A stretch of DNA of 64,000 nucleotides from Olsenella massiliensis. GTDB taxonomy: Bacteria > Actinomycetota > Coriobacteriia > Coriobacteriales > Atopobiaceae. Shown piece after piece: positions 14,055 to 22,523 of the stretch. The position numbers and the translations under genes are program-made. The stretch covers positions 1 to 64,000 of the forward strand of contig NZ_LN898211.1 of assembly GCF_001457795.1 (NCBI RefSeq), in the 5' to 3' direction. The notes below the pieces were generated by a model. That model made no database searches and was not told the DNA's origin. It was given only the letters and a program-made list of their open reading frames with translations. Every line of letters starts with the position of its first letter. Within the stretch, counting starts at the first letter, position 1.

Positions 14055-14406
14055 GGTGCCTCCTGTCCGCGCCGTGACCAGGGCAATGTACCGTTCACCA
14101 GTCAAAACGCACCGTTCACCCGGGTGAGCGGAAAAAACCACATGAACCTTCATTCGTCCACCAGCAGCACATTCCAGAGGAATCGCCGCATTCCGTCATT
14201 TTAATGAACGAAAGAACTCAAAATAAGATAATTACATTCACCATAAACATTCAATAAGAAATTAAATAGCGCAATAAACATTCACATGAAGTACCATCAG
14301 GGTGAAAAGGTGAGGGGAGAGGCCCCGGCACATGACCGTGCCCAGATTCCTGAGCCTGACGCACGTGCGCATACGACGACGATCTGCGCGAAGGGGGGTG
14401 CAACAC
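14055..14406. promoter_or_regulatory. Divergent control region between the UlaR-like repressor and the ascorbate operon
   Basis: The 352-nt gap has a markedly A/T-rich middle (about 14195-14300) in an otherwise GC-rich window. It holds direct repeats ACCGTTCACC at 14090-14099 and 14111-14120 (21 nt apart, two helical turns), a perfect 12-bp palindrome TCACCCGGGTGA at 14116-14127, and three copies of ACATTCA. These are reasonable operator candidates for the DeoR-type repressor. No consensus -35/-10 pair can be fixed. Confidence 0.6.
14234..14284 (+). repeat. Three ACATTCA direct repeats
   Basis: ACATTCA occurs at 14234-14240, 14247-14253 and 14278-14284. They lie in the A/T-rich leader of the ascorbate operon and may be half-sites for the divergent DeoR-type regulator (inference). 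Confidence 0.5.
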
Positions 14407-14871
14407 ATGCTTCTTTCTCAGCTGTACGAACTCAAGCACTTCAACCTGGTGGACGGGCCCCTGGAGTGGCGTGACGCCCTGCGCGAGGGCATCAAGCCGC
14501 TCGTGGCGGACGGCAGCGTCGAGAGCGAGTACGCGGACTGCCTCATCAAGAACGTCGAGGAGCACGGTCCCTACATCGTCCTCATCCCCGGCGTCGCCAT
14601 GCCGCATGCGGTCGCGGGCGCGGTTGGCACCAACAAGGAGGCCATCAGCTTCATGAGGGTCAAGGAGCCGGTCCACTTTGGCGCCGAGGACGACCCCGAC
14701 ACCACGGCCACCGTCTTCTTCACCCTGAGCGACGTCGACGCGGAGTCGCATCTGGTGAACATGCAGCGGTTGGCCGCCGTCATGTCAAACGAGGAGGTCA
14801 TCGACAGGCTCTCTAAGATCGAGAGCCCCGAGGAGCTCCTGGAGATTGACAAGCTTGTCGGGGACGAGTAA
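14407..14871 (+). CDS. ulaC: PTS ascorbate-type EIIA subunit
   Basis: The 154-residue cytoplasmic phosphocarrier belongs to the fructose/mannitol-type EIIA superfamily, as does UlaC. The phosphorylated histidine is His67 in IPGVAMPHA. It would pass phosphate from HPr to the EIIB encoded two genes on. The ATG is preceded by AAGGGGGGTG; earlier in-frame codons lack a site. It is the first gene of the operon EIIA-EIIC-EIIB-unknown-UlaG, followed by UlaA 30 nt later. Confidence 0.88.
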   Translation: MLLSQLYELKHFNLVDGPLEWRDALREGIKPLVADGSVESEYADCLIKNVEEHGPYIVLIPGVAMPHAVAGAVGTNKEAISFMRVKEPVHFGAEDDPDTTATVFFTLSDVDAESHLVNMQRLAAVMSNEEVIDRLSKIESPEELLEIDKLVGDE

Positions 14872-14901
14872 ACGCACCCGCACTATCCGTTAGGAGAGGA
14901 A

Positions 14902-16521
14902 ATGGACATTCTGCTGGCAGCGGTCAACTGGTTCTCCAAGACCATTCTGTCGCAGCCTGCCTGGATCATCGGCTTCATTGTCGTCATCGGCTACTGCCTG
15001 CTCGGCAAGAAGTGGTACGAGGTCCTCGCCGGCTTCATCAAGGCGTCGGTCGGCTACATGATTCTGTCGGTCGGCTCGGGCGGGCTCATCTCGTCGTTCC
15101 GTCCCATCACCGTCGGGCTCAGCCAGCGCTTCAACCTGAGCGCCATGGTCATCGACCCCTACTTTGGCAACAATGCCGTCGATGCCGGCGTCAAAGCGGC
15201 CGCGGCCGGCAACGGCCCCGCCTTCCTGGCCAACGCCAACGTCTCGCAGTACATGCTGCTGCTTCTGTTTGCGTATATTCTCAACATCCTGCTCGTCGCC
15301 CTCAAGCGCTACACGAAGCTGCGCGCCATCTTCACCACGGGCAACGTCCAGGTGCAGCAGGCCGCCACGGCCCTGTGGCTCATCATGTTCTGCTTCCCCA
15401 GCCTCATGAGCGTGCCCGCTCTCGTCGTCATGACGATTCTTCTGGGCCTATACTGGGCCGTCGGCTCCAACCTCACGATCGGCCCCGCCCAGGAGCTTAC
15501 CGAGGGCGCCGGCTTCGCCATCGGCCATCAGCAGATGTTCGGCATCTTCCTGGCCTCCAAGGCCGCTGGATGGATGCGCAAGCGTGACGAGATCCGTCAG
15601 GCCAAGAACCCCGGCAAGACCTCCATCTTCGACAAGAAGCTCGAGGACATCGAGCTCCCCGGCTGGCTCTCCATGTTCAACGAGAACATGGTCTCCACCG
15701 CGCTGCTCATGACGCTCTTCTTTGGCATCATCCTCGTCGTCATTGGCCCTGACTTCCTCATCAAGCTCTCCGACAAGGAGCAGACGGCCGCCACGTACCT
15801 GCTCACGGGCAACGCCGCCCTCACGCCGGGCAAGAGCTTCGTCTTCTACATCATGTACAACTGCTTCCAGTTTGCCGTGTACCTGACGATCCTGCAGCTT
15901 GGCGTCCGCACCTTCGTGGCCGAGCTCACGGTGTCCTTCCAGGGCATCTCCAACAAGCTCCTCAAGGGCTCCGTACCTGGCGTGGACTGCGCCGTCACCT
16001 TTGGCTTCGGCTCCACCAACGCCGTCACCCTGGGCTTCATGGCCGGCGCCATAGGGCAGTTCATCGCCATCGCCGTCCTGATTCTCATCAAGAGCCCCGT
16101 CCTCGTGGTCGCCGGCTTCATCCCCCTGTTCTTTGACAACGCCACGCTCGGCGTCTTCGCGAACAACAAGGGAGGGCTCAAGGCCTGCCTGATCATCCCC
16201 TTCATCTGCGGTCTCTGCCAGGTCTTTGGCTCGGCGCTCATCGCCTCCTGGGTGCAGATGTACCAGTACGGCGGCTACCTTGGCATGTTCGACTGGGCGG
16301 TCGTCTGGCCCCTCTTCACGGTCATCATGAAGTACGCCAGCTGGGCCGGCATCGCCATCGTCGCCGTGTTCCTGCTCATCATCCCGCAGCTCCAGTACCG
16401 TTCGGCCCCCAAGGACGAGAACGGCGAGAGCGCGTACTTCCTCGAGGTCGAGGACTATGACAAGTACGCCGAGCTTCGTGACGCGGCCCTCGCCAAGCAG
16501 GTGGCTGACGCCGCAAAGTAA
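14902..16521 (+). CDS. ulaA: PTS ascorbate-type EIIC permease
   Basis: The 539-residue membrane permease of the UlaA/SgaT family imports L-ascorbate, or a close relative, during phosphorylation. About ten or more hydrophobic segments are visible, starting with WIIGFIVVIGYCLL. UlaA-like sequences include GGLISSFRPITVGL near the N-terminus and GSTNAVTLGFMAGAIGQF around residue 370. The start has GGAGAGGAA upstream. It is longer than E. coli UlaA (about 465 residues) owing to a hydrophilic C-terminal tail and a charged loop near residues 230-255. Confidence 0.92.
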   Translation: MDILLAAVNWFSKTILSQPAWIIGFIVVIGYCLLGKKWYEVLAGFIKASVGYMILSVGSGGLISSFRPITVGLSQRFNLSAMVIDPYFGNNAVDAGVKAAAAGNGPAFLANANVSQYMLLLLFAYILNILLVALKRYTKLRAIFTTGNVQVQQAATALWLIMFCFPSLMSVPALVVMTILLGLYWAVGSNLTIGPAQELTEGAGFAIGHQQMFGIFLASKAAGWMRKRDEIRQAKNPGKTSIFDKKLEDIELPGWLSMFNENMVSTALLMTLFFGIILVVIGPDFLIKLSDKEQTAATYLLTGNAALTPGKSFVFYIMYNCFQFAVYLTILQLGVRTFVAELTVSFQGISNKLLKGSVPGVDCAVTFGFGSTNAVTLGFMAGAIGQFIAIAVLILIKSPVLVVAGFIPLFFDNATLGVFANNKGGLKACLIIPFICGLCQVFGSALIASWVQMYQYGGYLGMFDWAVVWPLFTVIMKYASWAGIAIVAVFLLIIPQLQYRSAPKDENGESAYFLEVEDYDKYAELRDAALAKQVADAAK

Positions 16522-16610
16522 GTCGTAGCAGCACTTGGGCTGGGGGCCGGCGCAACGTCGGTTCCCAGCCGTCGCACGTGCGCCCTCGGGCGCCAACGAG
16601 AGGAGAGATT

Positions 16611-16922
16611 ATGCCTGCAAAGATCCTATGCGCCTGCGCCAACGGTTCCGGAACGTCCCTGATGATGCAGCTGACGGTCGAGCGCGTCGCTAAGAAGCTG
16701 GGTATGGACGTCTCGCAGGTCCATCATTGCGCGCTCGCCGAAGGCACCTCGACCGCCACGAGCTTTGACATCGCGCTCTTTCCCCGCAACTTTGAGAACA
16801 TGTTCAAGAGCGCGGCAGATTCGGGCAAGGTCATCTGCATCGGCCTCAAGAACGTTCTCTCGGACAAGGAGATCGAGGAGAAGTTCATCGAGGCCGGCGT
16901 CGACAAGAAGTTCGCGAAGTAG
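16611..16922 (+). CDS. ulaB: PTS ascorbate-type EIIB subunit
   Basis: The 103-residue EIIB has the lactose/ascorbate-type phosphorylation loop CACANGSGTSLM, with Cys9 as the phosphorylated residue, aligned to CGNGQGSS of E. coli UlaB. It transfers phosphate to the sugar bound by EIIC. The ATG is preceded by GAGGAGAG; eleven upstream in-frame codons are unlikely to be translated. It sits between the EIIC gene and the propeller-like gene. Confidence 0.9.
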   Translation: MPAKILCACANGSGTSLMMQLTVERVAKKLGMDVSQVHHCALAEGTSTATSFDIALFPRNFENMFKSAADSGKVICIGLKNVLSDKEIEEKFIEAGVDKKFAK

Positions 16923-16948
16923 ATACGCGTCCCAAAGAGAGGCGACAT

Positions 16949-18004
16949 ATGAACTACGAAAAGAGGGTCATCGCGACGGACATGCCCAAGTGCTACGCCA
17001 TCGGCCTGTTTGACGCCGATGACGTGCCGGGCTTTGTCATCGCCACCGAGAAGGACGGCCCCATCCGCCGCTTCAGGCTTGACGGAACGCCGATGGAGAA
17101 CGTCTGCGATGGTCCCGGCGGCGTCATGACCGTCATGCAGACGCCCGGGCGTGGCGACCAGCTCATGGCGACGTACCAGTTCTTTTCGCCCAACTTTGGC
17201 GCCGACGACGCAAAGATCGTCACGTACACGCGCCAGCAGGACGGCTCCTGGAAGCGCAGCGTCCTCTGCGACCTGCCGTACGTGCATCGCTTTGGCGTCC
17301 TCAAGGGCGCCGACGGCCAGAGGTGGCTCATCGCCTGCACGATCAAGTCCGCGTGCCGCAAGTTCAAGGACGACTGGAAGACTCCCGGGGCGGTCTATGT
17401 CGCGCTGCTGCCCGAGAGGCTTGAGGACTATGACGAGAACCATCAGCTCGAGCTGACGTGCATCGCCCCCTATCAGCTTCAGAACCACGGGTTCAGCGCG
17501 GTGCCCGACGGCCCCGACGCGCTCGTGGGAACGGCTGCCGGCGTCTTCCGCTACACGCCGCCCGCGCGCGTGGACGAGGCCTGGCAGGTGGACTGCCTGG
17601 CGGTTGAGCATGCGAGCGACATGACCCTGGTCGACCTGGACGGGGACGGTCTGGACGAGCTCGTCGTCATCTCCGCGTTCCATGGGGACACCCTTTCGGT
17701 CTGGCACCGCACCGAGCACGAGGACAGCTACCAGAAGGTCTGGGAGGACCCTGAGAAGCGCGGCTTCCTGCACGCAATTTGGTCGGGAACGCTCGCCGGG
17801 AGCCCCTGTGCCGTCCTGGGAAATCGTAGGGATGGTCGCGACCTTCTGCGCCTGTACGTTGACGATGGCGCCTACCAGATCGAGATCATCGATCACGACC
17901 ACGGCCCGGCCAACGTCAGCGTCTTTTCCGACGAGCACGGAGACCACATCATCTCGACCAACCGTGAGACTGACGAGGCGGCCCTGTACGACGTCACGGC
18001 CTAG
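16949..18004 (+). CDS. Unrecognised beta-propeller-like protein of the ascorbate operon
   Basis: A 351-residue protein without signal peptide or membrane segments, so probably cytoplasmic. A calcium-binding FG-GAP/VCBS-like motif, LVDLDGDGLDELVV, lies at about residues 227-240, and spaced Trp/Gly/Asp-rich strands are consistent with a beta-propeller. It follows the EIIB gene by 26 nt and precedes ulaG by 76 nt in the same direction, so it probably takes part in uptake or processing of the same substrate. It does not resemble UlaD (no decarboxylase DxKxxD motif). Possible roles are lactonase, isomerase or sugar-phosphate binding, but no function can be assigned. Confidence 0.8.
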   Translation: MNYEKRVIATDMPKCYAIGLFDADDVPGFVIATEKDGPIRRFRLDGTPMENVCDGPGGVMTVMQTPGRGDQLMATYQFFSPNFGADDAKIVTYTRQQDGSWKRSVLCDLPYVHRFGVLKGADGQRWLIACTIKSACRKFKDDWKTPGAVYVALLPERLEDYDENHQLELTCIAPYQLQNHGFSAVPDGPDALVGTAAGVFRYTPPARVDEAWQVDCLAVEHASDMTLVDLDGDGLDELVVISAFHGDTLSVWHRTEHEDSYQKVWEDPEKRGFLHAIWSGTLAGSPCAVLGNRRDGRDLLRLYVDDGAYQIEIIDHDHGPANVSVFSDEHGDHIISTNRETDEAALYDVTA

Positions 18005-18080
18005 CGCGCGTGACAGAGGCCAAGACCGCCTGCGGGAGACAGGTCACGCTGACTCCCGGAACATGAGTAAGGAGGAATGC

Positions 18081-19199
18081 ATGTCCGCCATCGACGAGGT
18101 CACCCGCGAGGGTTGGATCATGAGCACCTTCCCCGAGTGGGGAACCTGGCTCAACGAGGACATAGAGAATTGCACGGTGCCCGAGGGCAACGTCAAGATG
18201 TGGTGGCTCGGCTGCACCGGCATGTGGGTAAAGACGCCGGGCGACGCCAACGTCACCATTGACCTGTGGACCGGCAACGGCAAGCGCACGCACGGCAACG
18301 GGCTGATGAAGGTCGGCCATCAGATGGCCAACATGGCGGGATGCCGTGCCATGCAGCCCAACCTGCGCAACATCCCCTACGTGTTTGACCCCTTTGGCTT
18401 CAAGCACGTGGACGCCGTCCTGGCAACGCACTACCACCAGGACCACATGTCAAAGGAGTGGGCGGCGCACGTCATCCAGTCCGGCATGACCACGGTTGAC
18501 GAGCAGGGCAACGAGGTGCCTGTGCCCTTCATCGGGCCCGAGAAGTCCGCCGAGTTCTGGCGCAAGTGGGGCGTGCCCGAGGACCGCATCAAGGTCGTCA
18601 AGCCGGGCGACACGATCAAGGTCAAGGACATGACGATCGTGGTGCTCGACTCCTTTGACCGCACCTGCATCACCACGACCGACTCCACCGGAGCCGACCG
18701 CGAGGACCTGTGGGGCAAGTGCCCGATGGACATGGACGAGAAGGCGGTCAACTATCTGCTCGTCACGCCGGGCGGCAACATCTACCACAGCGGCGACTCG
18801 CACTACTCCATCTACTTTGCCAAGCACGGCAAGGACATCATGAAGGAGTACGGCGGCGTTGACGTGGCCTTTGGCTCCTTTGGGTGCAACCCCGTGGGCA
18901 TGCAGGACAAGATGGAGGCCAGTGACGTCCTGCGCATGGCCGAGGCGCTTCAGACCAAGGTCGTCATTCCCATCCACTGGGACGTGTGGACCAACTTCAT
19001 GGCCGACCAGCGCGAGATCGAGGTCCTCTACCAGATGCGCAAGGATCGTCTGGGCTACACCTTCCACCCGTACTACTGGCAGCCGGGCGGCGACTACACC
19101 TACCCCTTGGACAAGGACAAGAAGGAGTACATGTACGACCGCGGCTTCCATGACTGCTTCGATCACGAGCCCAACGTGCCGTACCGTTCCGTCCTGTAA
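18081..19199 (+). CDS. ulaG: L-ascorbate-6-phosphate lactonase
   Basis: The 372-residue metallo-beta-lactamase-fold enzyme opens L-ascorbate-6-phosphate to 3-keto-L-gulonate-6-phosphate. The metal site HxHxDH is present as THYHQDH (about residues 116-122), with YHSGDSHYS and IPIHWDVWTNF supplying further ligands. The N-terminus (TREGWIMSTFPEWGTWLNED) aligns closely with E. coli UlaG. The ATG chosen has a perfect AAGGAGG six bases upstream; an ATG six codons earlier is weaker. It is the last gene of the operon before a strong terminator. Confidence 0.96.
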   Translation: MSAIDEVTREGWIMSTFPEWGTWLNEDIENCTVPEGNVKMWWLGCTGMWVKTPGDANVTIDLWTGNGKRTHGNGLMKVGHQMANMAGCRAMQPNLRNIPYVFDPFGFKHVDAVLATHYHQDHMSKEWAAHVIQSGMTTVDEQGNEVPVPFIGPEKSAEFWRKWGVPEDRIKVVKPGDTIKVKDMTIVVLDSFDRTCITTTDSTGADREDLWGKCPMDMDEKAVNYLLVTPGGNIYHSGDSHYSIYFAKHGKDIMKEYGGVDVAFGSFGCNPVGMQDKMEASDVLRMAEALQTKVVIPIHWDVWTNFMADQREIEVLYQMRKDRLGYTFHPYYWQPGGDYTYPLDKDKKEYMYDRGFHDCFDHEPNVPYRSVL

Positions 19200-19229
19200 G
19201 ACAGGGCATAGCCTCCAGGGCACCCAAGA

Positions 19230-19257
19230 GGGGGCGGCCGCGTCTGTGGCCGCCCCC
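19230..19257. terminator. Terminator between ulaG and the convergent yhcH gene
   Basis: A 10-bp GC stem GGGGGCGGCC/GGCCGCCCCC with an 8-nt loop is followed by TTCGCTT on the plus strand. It lies between convergent genes and may work both ways. Confidence 0.8.
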
Positions 19258-19262
19258 TTCGC

Positions 19263-19748
19263 TTAGCAAGATGACAGCGCGACCTTGATGACGATCTTCT
19301 TGATGTGGGCGGCCTCCCCTCCCACTTGGATGGCGGGGATGTGGAGGTCCCAGGGGAAGAAGACGGCATAGCCGCCCTGGGCCATTCGGATGCGGCTCTC
19401 GAGTGCCGTCTTTGACTCTGTCCAGAAGCAGATGTCACGTGGCGTGTCGAGCAGGTTCTCGACGGCGGTGTTGTCGCCAAGATCGGGATACCAGCCTATT
19501 TCCTCGGGTCCGCCCGCAGCCAGGAACTGAACGTCAATATAGCGGCGATGCGACTCGGGCCTAAGCTCCCGGCGCGGCTTGGTGTCCTGGGAGATGACCT
19601 GCATGATCATGTCGTCTCCCGCAAGGTGATATACCCCCGGATCACAGGCGGCGGGTGCCCCTGATGCCAGTATGCCAAGCGCCCTTCTCACGGGCTCGGG
19701 ATACAGACTCCATTGAGCCGGCGTCTCGCTCACGTTGCCACACAGCAT
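19263..19748 (-). CDS. YhcH/YjgK/YiaL family protein (DUF386)
   Basis: The 161-residue protein has family motifs RRYIDVQFLAAGGPEEIGW and FFPWDLHIPAI with conserved His/Glu residues that form a cupin-like metal site in this family. YiaL in E. coli is encoded in the 2,3-diketo-L-gulonate operon, and YhcH acts on sialic acid, so the role is sugar-acid or anomer processing. The start follows AAGGAGG at the correct distance. A second member lies at about 25.6 kb. The gene faces ulaG and is divergent from the GntR-type regulator. Confidence 0.85.
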   Translation of the reverse strand: MLCGNVSETPAQWSLYPEPVRRALGILASGAPAACDPGVYHLAGDDMIMQVISQDTKPRRELRPESHRRYIDVQFLAAGGPEEIGWYPDLGDNTAVENLLDTPRDICFWTESKTALESRIRMAQGGYAVFFPWDLHIPAIQVGGEAAHIKKIVIKVALSSC

Positions 19749-19879
19749 GATGAACCTCCTTATAATGTGATGTATCAACATACAAGCAGGCAAACCCAGC
19801 CGAACCCGCGTGCTTCAACCGATATTGTCGTTCGTGAAGTGCCAGGCACAGGCGAGAATCCCCCGAATGGTAGGTCACG

Positions 19880-20713
19880 ATGGAATCAGCATTTGTGCGC
19901 GCGGTCATGAAATCCGCCACTCCCACGGCAAAGCGGGGAGGTGACGACGCGGCGTCCGAGATGAGGGTCCTGGACCGCCTGGAGGGCGAGACGAGCGCGG
20001 AGTACGCCTATCGCTGCCTCAGGTACAACATCTTCATGTGCATCATGGCGCCTGGGTCGCTGCTGAGGGAGGCGTCGGTGGCGGGCAAGCTCGGCGTTTC
20101 GAAGACGCCCGTCCATCAGGCGATCGGAAAGCTGCGCGAGCAGCTCCTCGTGGACGTCGAGCCTCAGAGCGCGACGCACGTCTCCAAGATCAACGTGAGC
20201 GCCATGCGTCAAGGATCTCTGCTGCGGACCGACATCGAGGCCGCCACGCTCTTTCGCATGGCAGGCAGGCTTCCCAGCGCTTACATCATGCGCCTGGGTG
20301 AGTGCCTCGCCCGCCAAAGGGAGGCGCTCACGGCGGACGACATTGACATACATCGCGTAGGCGAGCTTGATGACGAGTTTCATCGCGTCGTGTTCGAAGG
20401 GTCCGGACTCGAGTTCACCTGGCGCCTGATCAAGGCCGCCTCGTCACACTATGACCGCGTGCGCTACATGGGCCTGGTGTACGGATTCAACGAGGCGACA
20501 GAGTTCTACAAGGACCATGAGGACTTTTACAAGAGGCTCGCATTTGGCACCCGTCTTACCAAGGACCAGCTGTACACGTTCATGTACGGTCATCTCAACC
20601 ACTACGTCGAGTTCTTTGACCAGATGGTGATCGACCATGCGGACTACTTCGATTTCGGGCCCGTGCCAGGGGATGCAACCGAGGCGCCTGATATCACAGC
20701 GATAAAGAAGTAA
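19880..20713 (+). CDS. GntR-type (FCD-like) transcriptional regulator
   Basis: The 277-residue protein has an N-terminal winged helix around residues 35-100 (LREASVAGKLGVSKTPVHQA, typical GntR recognition helix) and an all-helical ligand-binding domain (about 110-250) of FadR/FCD type. Neighbours point to control of the downstream transporter-HyuA operon or of the divergent YhcH gene. The ribosome-binding site is weak (GGTAGG). Its effector cannot be read from the sequence. Confidence 0.82.
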   Translation: MESAFVRAVMKSATPTAKRGGDDAASEMRVLDRLEGETSAEYAYRCLRYNIFMCIMAPGSLLREASVAGKLGVSKTPVHQAIGKLREQLLVDVEPQSATHVSKINVSAMRQGSLLRTDIEAATLFRMAGRLPSAYIMRLGECLARQREALTADDIDIHRVGELDDEFHRVVFEGSGLEFTWRLIKAASSHYDRVRYMGLVYGFNEATEFYKDHEDFYKRLAFGTRLTKDQLYTFMYGHLNHYVEFFDQMVIDHADYFDFGPVPGDATEAPDITAIKK

Positions 20714-20733
20714 CACACCAGTTATCACAGCAA

Positions 20734-20767
20734 AGCCCCTGCCAATGAACGCATGCTGTCAGGGGTT
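20734..20767 (+). terminator. Terminator after the GntR-type regulator
   Basis: An 8-bp stem AGCCCCTG/CAGGGGTT with an 18-nt loop follows the stop codon by about 20 nt. The T-tract is short (TTCTA). Confidence 0.5.
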
Positions 20768-21019
20768 CTACCATGCTATTCCGTGGATTATACCGTTCAC
20801 AGGAAAAAGTCTACCGATGGTCGGCTGACGCTAAACCATGCTTTTACCGCGTTTGTCAAAAAACTAATATTCTAGATAAGTTGCAGGGGACCAGACTGGA
20901 CCGAAATGACGCCGGAATGAGTCCCTTGATCCTGCCGGAGACTCGTCGTCGAGTACGAAATGCTGGGAGGGGAGGACGGCCAGCGCGTACGCACCGTTAG
21001 TCCACAGAAAGGAATGGCA
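20768..21019 (+). promoter_or_regulatory. Probable promoter region of the transporter-HyuA operon
   Basis: The A/T-rich gap contains TTTACC at 20843 and TAATAT at 20865 with 16-nt spacing, a possible -35/-10 pair, and TTGTCA nearby at 20853. No clear palindromic operator stands out. The start of the next gene has AAAGGA upstream. Confidence 0.4.
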
Positions 21020-22408
21020 ATGGAAATCGCGATTGGCATACTTCTCATCATCTCGTTCTTTGGCTTTGCGTTCTACTGCATCAAAGGCTACAACCTCATG
21101 GCGGGCTTCCTCGTCATGGCGACGCTGTGGCTCGTCCTCTCGCTAATCGGCACCCTCGGGGCCTCTCCCGACTTCATTGCGGCAAACAAGGTTCTTCAGT
21201 TTGGTCCCGGGACTGACGTCTCGCTCGTCAAGGTCCTCAACACCGTGTATCAGTCCGGTCCCGAGGGCTGGGGTACCATCCTCATCAACTTCATCTTTGG
21301 TGCATGGTTCGGCCGCGTCCTCATGGACACGGGCATCGCGGGCACCATCATCCGCAAGACGGTCGAACTCGGTGGTGACAAGCCTCTCGTCACCGTGATT
21401 CTGCTCGACATTGTCACCGCCATCATCTTCACCTCGATGACCGGCGCCGGCCCCGTCATGGCCGTGGGCGTCATCGTCCTGCCGATCCTCCTCTCGCTGG
21501 GCATTCCCAAGGCGATCGCGCTCTTTACCTTCATTGCCTCCGTCGGCGCAGGCAGCTACCTCAATCCCGTGTTCTTCCAGCAGTATCGTGCCTTCGTCAT
21601 CGACCCCGACAAGCTCCCCGCCTTCAACTTCGGTTGGTATGCCGGCGCGTGGGGCTACGCCGCCGCGGGCATCATGGTCGTGGTCACCATCATCATGACC
21701 GCCATCTACCTGGCAACCAGCAAGAAAAGCCACGCCTGGGCCGCGCAGGCAGCCCCTCAGGCTCAGAAGGACGCCCCTGGCTACACGCTCGTCCTCCCGC
21801 TGCTTCCCGTCGTCTTGAACATCGCTTTCAACTTTTCCGTTATCGGCGGCTTCCTGCTCGCCGGGCTTCTCGCCCTGTGGCTGTGCGGCAAGTTCAACAA
21901 GGGCTTCCGCGAGAACATCCAGTACATCAACAAGCTCATGTACGACGGCACGGTTGACACCGCCCCCATGGTCGGCTTCCTCGTCTGTCTGCCCATGTTC
22001 AACACCGTTGCCAAGTATGCCTCCCCGTACTTTAGCGCCGTGCTCGGACCCATCATCCCCACCCAGCCCCTCATGATCTGCGCCCTCTTCACCGCGCTTC
22101 TGTTCTTCAGCCTCTTCCGCGGCCCTCTGACCTTGGTCGGCTGTGGTGCTGCTACCCTAGGCGTCCTCAAGAACGTTGCGAGCTTCTCCGTACCGTTCAT
22201 GTACTGCGTCTTTGCCATCCCCACCATCACGGGCAACCTTGGCTCCTGCATCACGCAGAGCTGGACCGCCTGGGGCCTCTCGTACTCCAAGGTTGAGTCC
22301 AAGGACTTCCTGCGCCTCTCGGTTCCCACTCTGTACATCGGCGGCGCCATCCTGTTCGCCCTGACCTTCATCGCCATGGGCGCCCTCGGCGGCGAGTGGT
22401 TCGTGTAA
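21020..22408 (+). CDS. Membrane transporter, ion-transporter/GntP-like
   Basis: The 462-residue integral membrane protein has about eleven or twelve hydrophobic segments, starting with IGILLIISFFGFAFYCIKGY, and two similar glycine-rich regions (TSMTGAGPVMAVGVIVLPIL and FFSLFRGPLTLVGCGAATLG) that would form re-entrant loops as in the GntP/CitMHS group of organic-acid carriers. The start was set by AAAGGA seven bases upstream rather than an ATG two codons earlier. It heads a four-gene operon with HyuA-like, HExxH and YhcH proteins, so its substrate is probably the one those proteins process. The exact family is uncertain. Confidence 0.75.
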   Translation: MEIAIGILLIISFFGFAFYCIKGYNLMAGFLVMATLWLVLSLIGTLGASPDFIAANKVLQFGPGTDVSLVKVLNTVYQSGPEGWGTILINFIFGAWFGRVLMDTGIAGTIIRKTVELGGDKPLVTVILLDIVTAIIFTSMTGAGPVMAVGVIVLPILLSLGIPKAIALFTFIASVGAGSYLNPVFFQQYRAFVIDPDKLPAFNFGWYAGAWGYAAAGIMVVVTIIMTAIYLATSKKSHAWAAQAAPQAQKDAPGYTLVLPLLPVVLNIAFNFSVIGGFLLAGLLALWLCGKFNKGFRENIQYINKLMYDGTVDTAPMVGFLVCLPMFNTVAKYASPYFSAVLGPIIPTQPLMICALFTALLFFSLFRGPLTLVGCGAATLGVLKNVASFSVPFMYCVFAIPTITGNLGSCITQSWTAWGLSYSKVESKDFLRLSVPTLYIGGAILFALTFIAMGALGGEWFV

Positions 22409-22523
22409 CAATCCCGCAGGCAGAAAGCAGCCTGCTTCCTGACCGCACGTACATCAAGGCGGGTATGACCGGGTGCTCTTCGGCATGCCCGCCCTTCCAT
22501 AGAGACCAAAAGGAGATGGTTGC

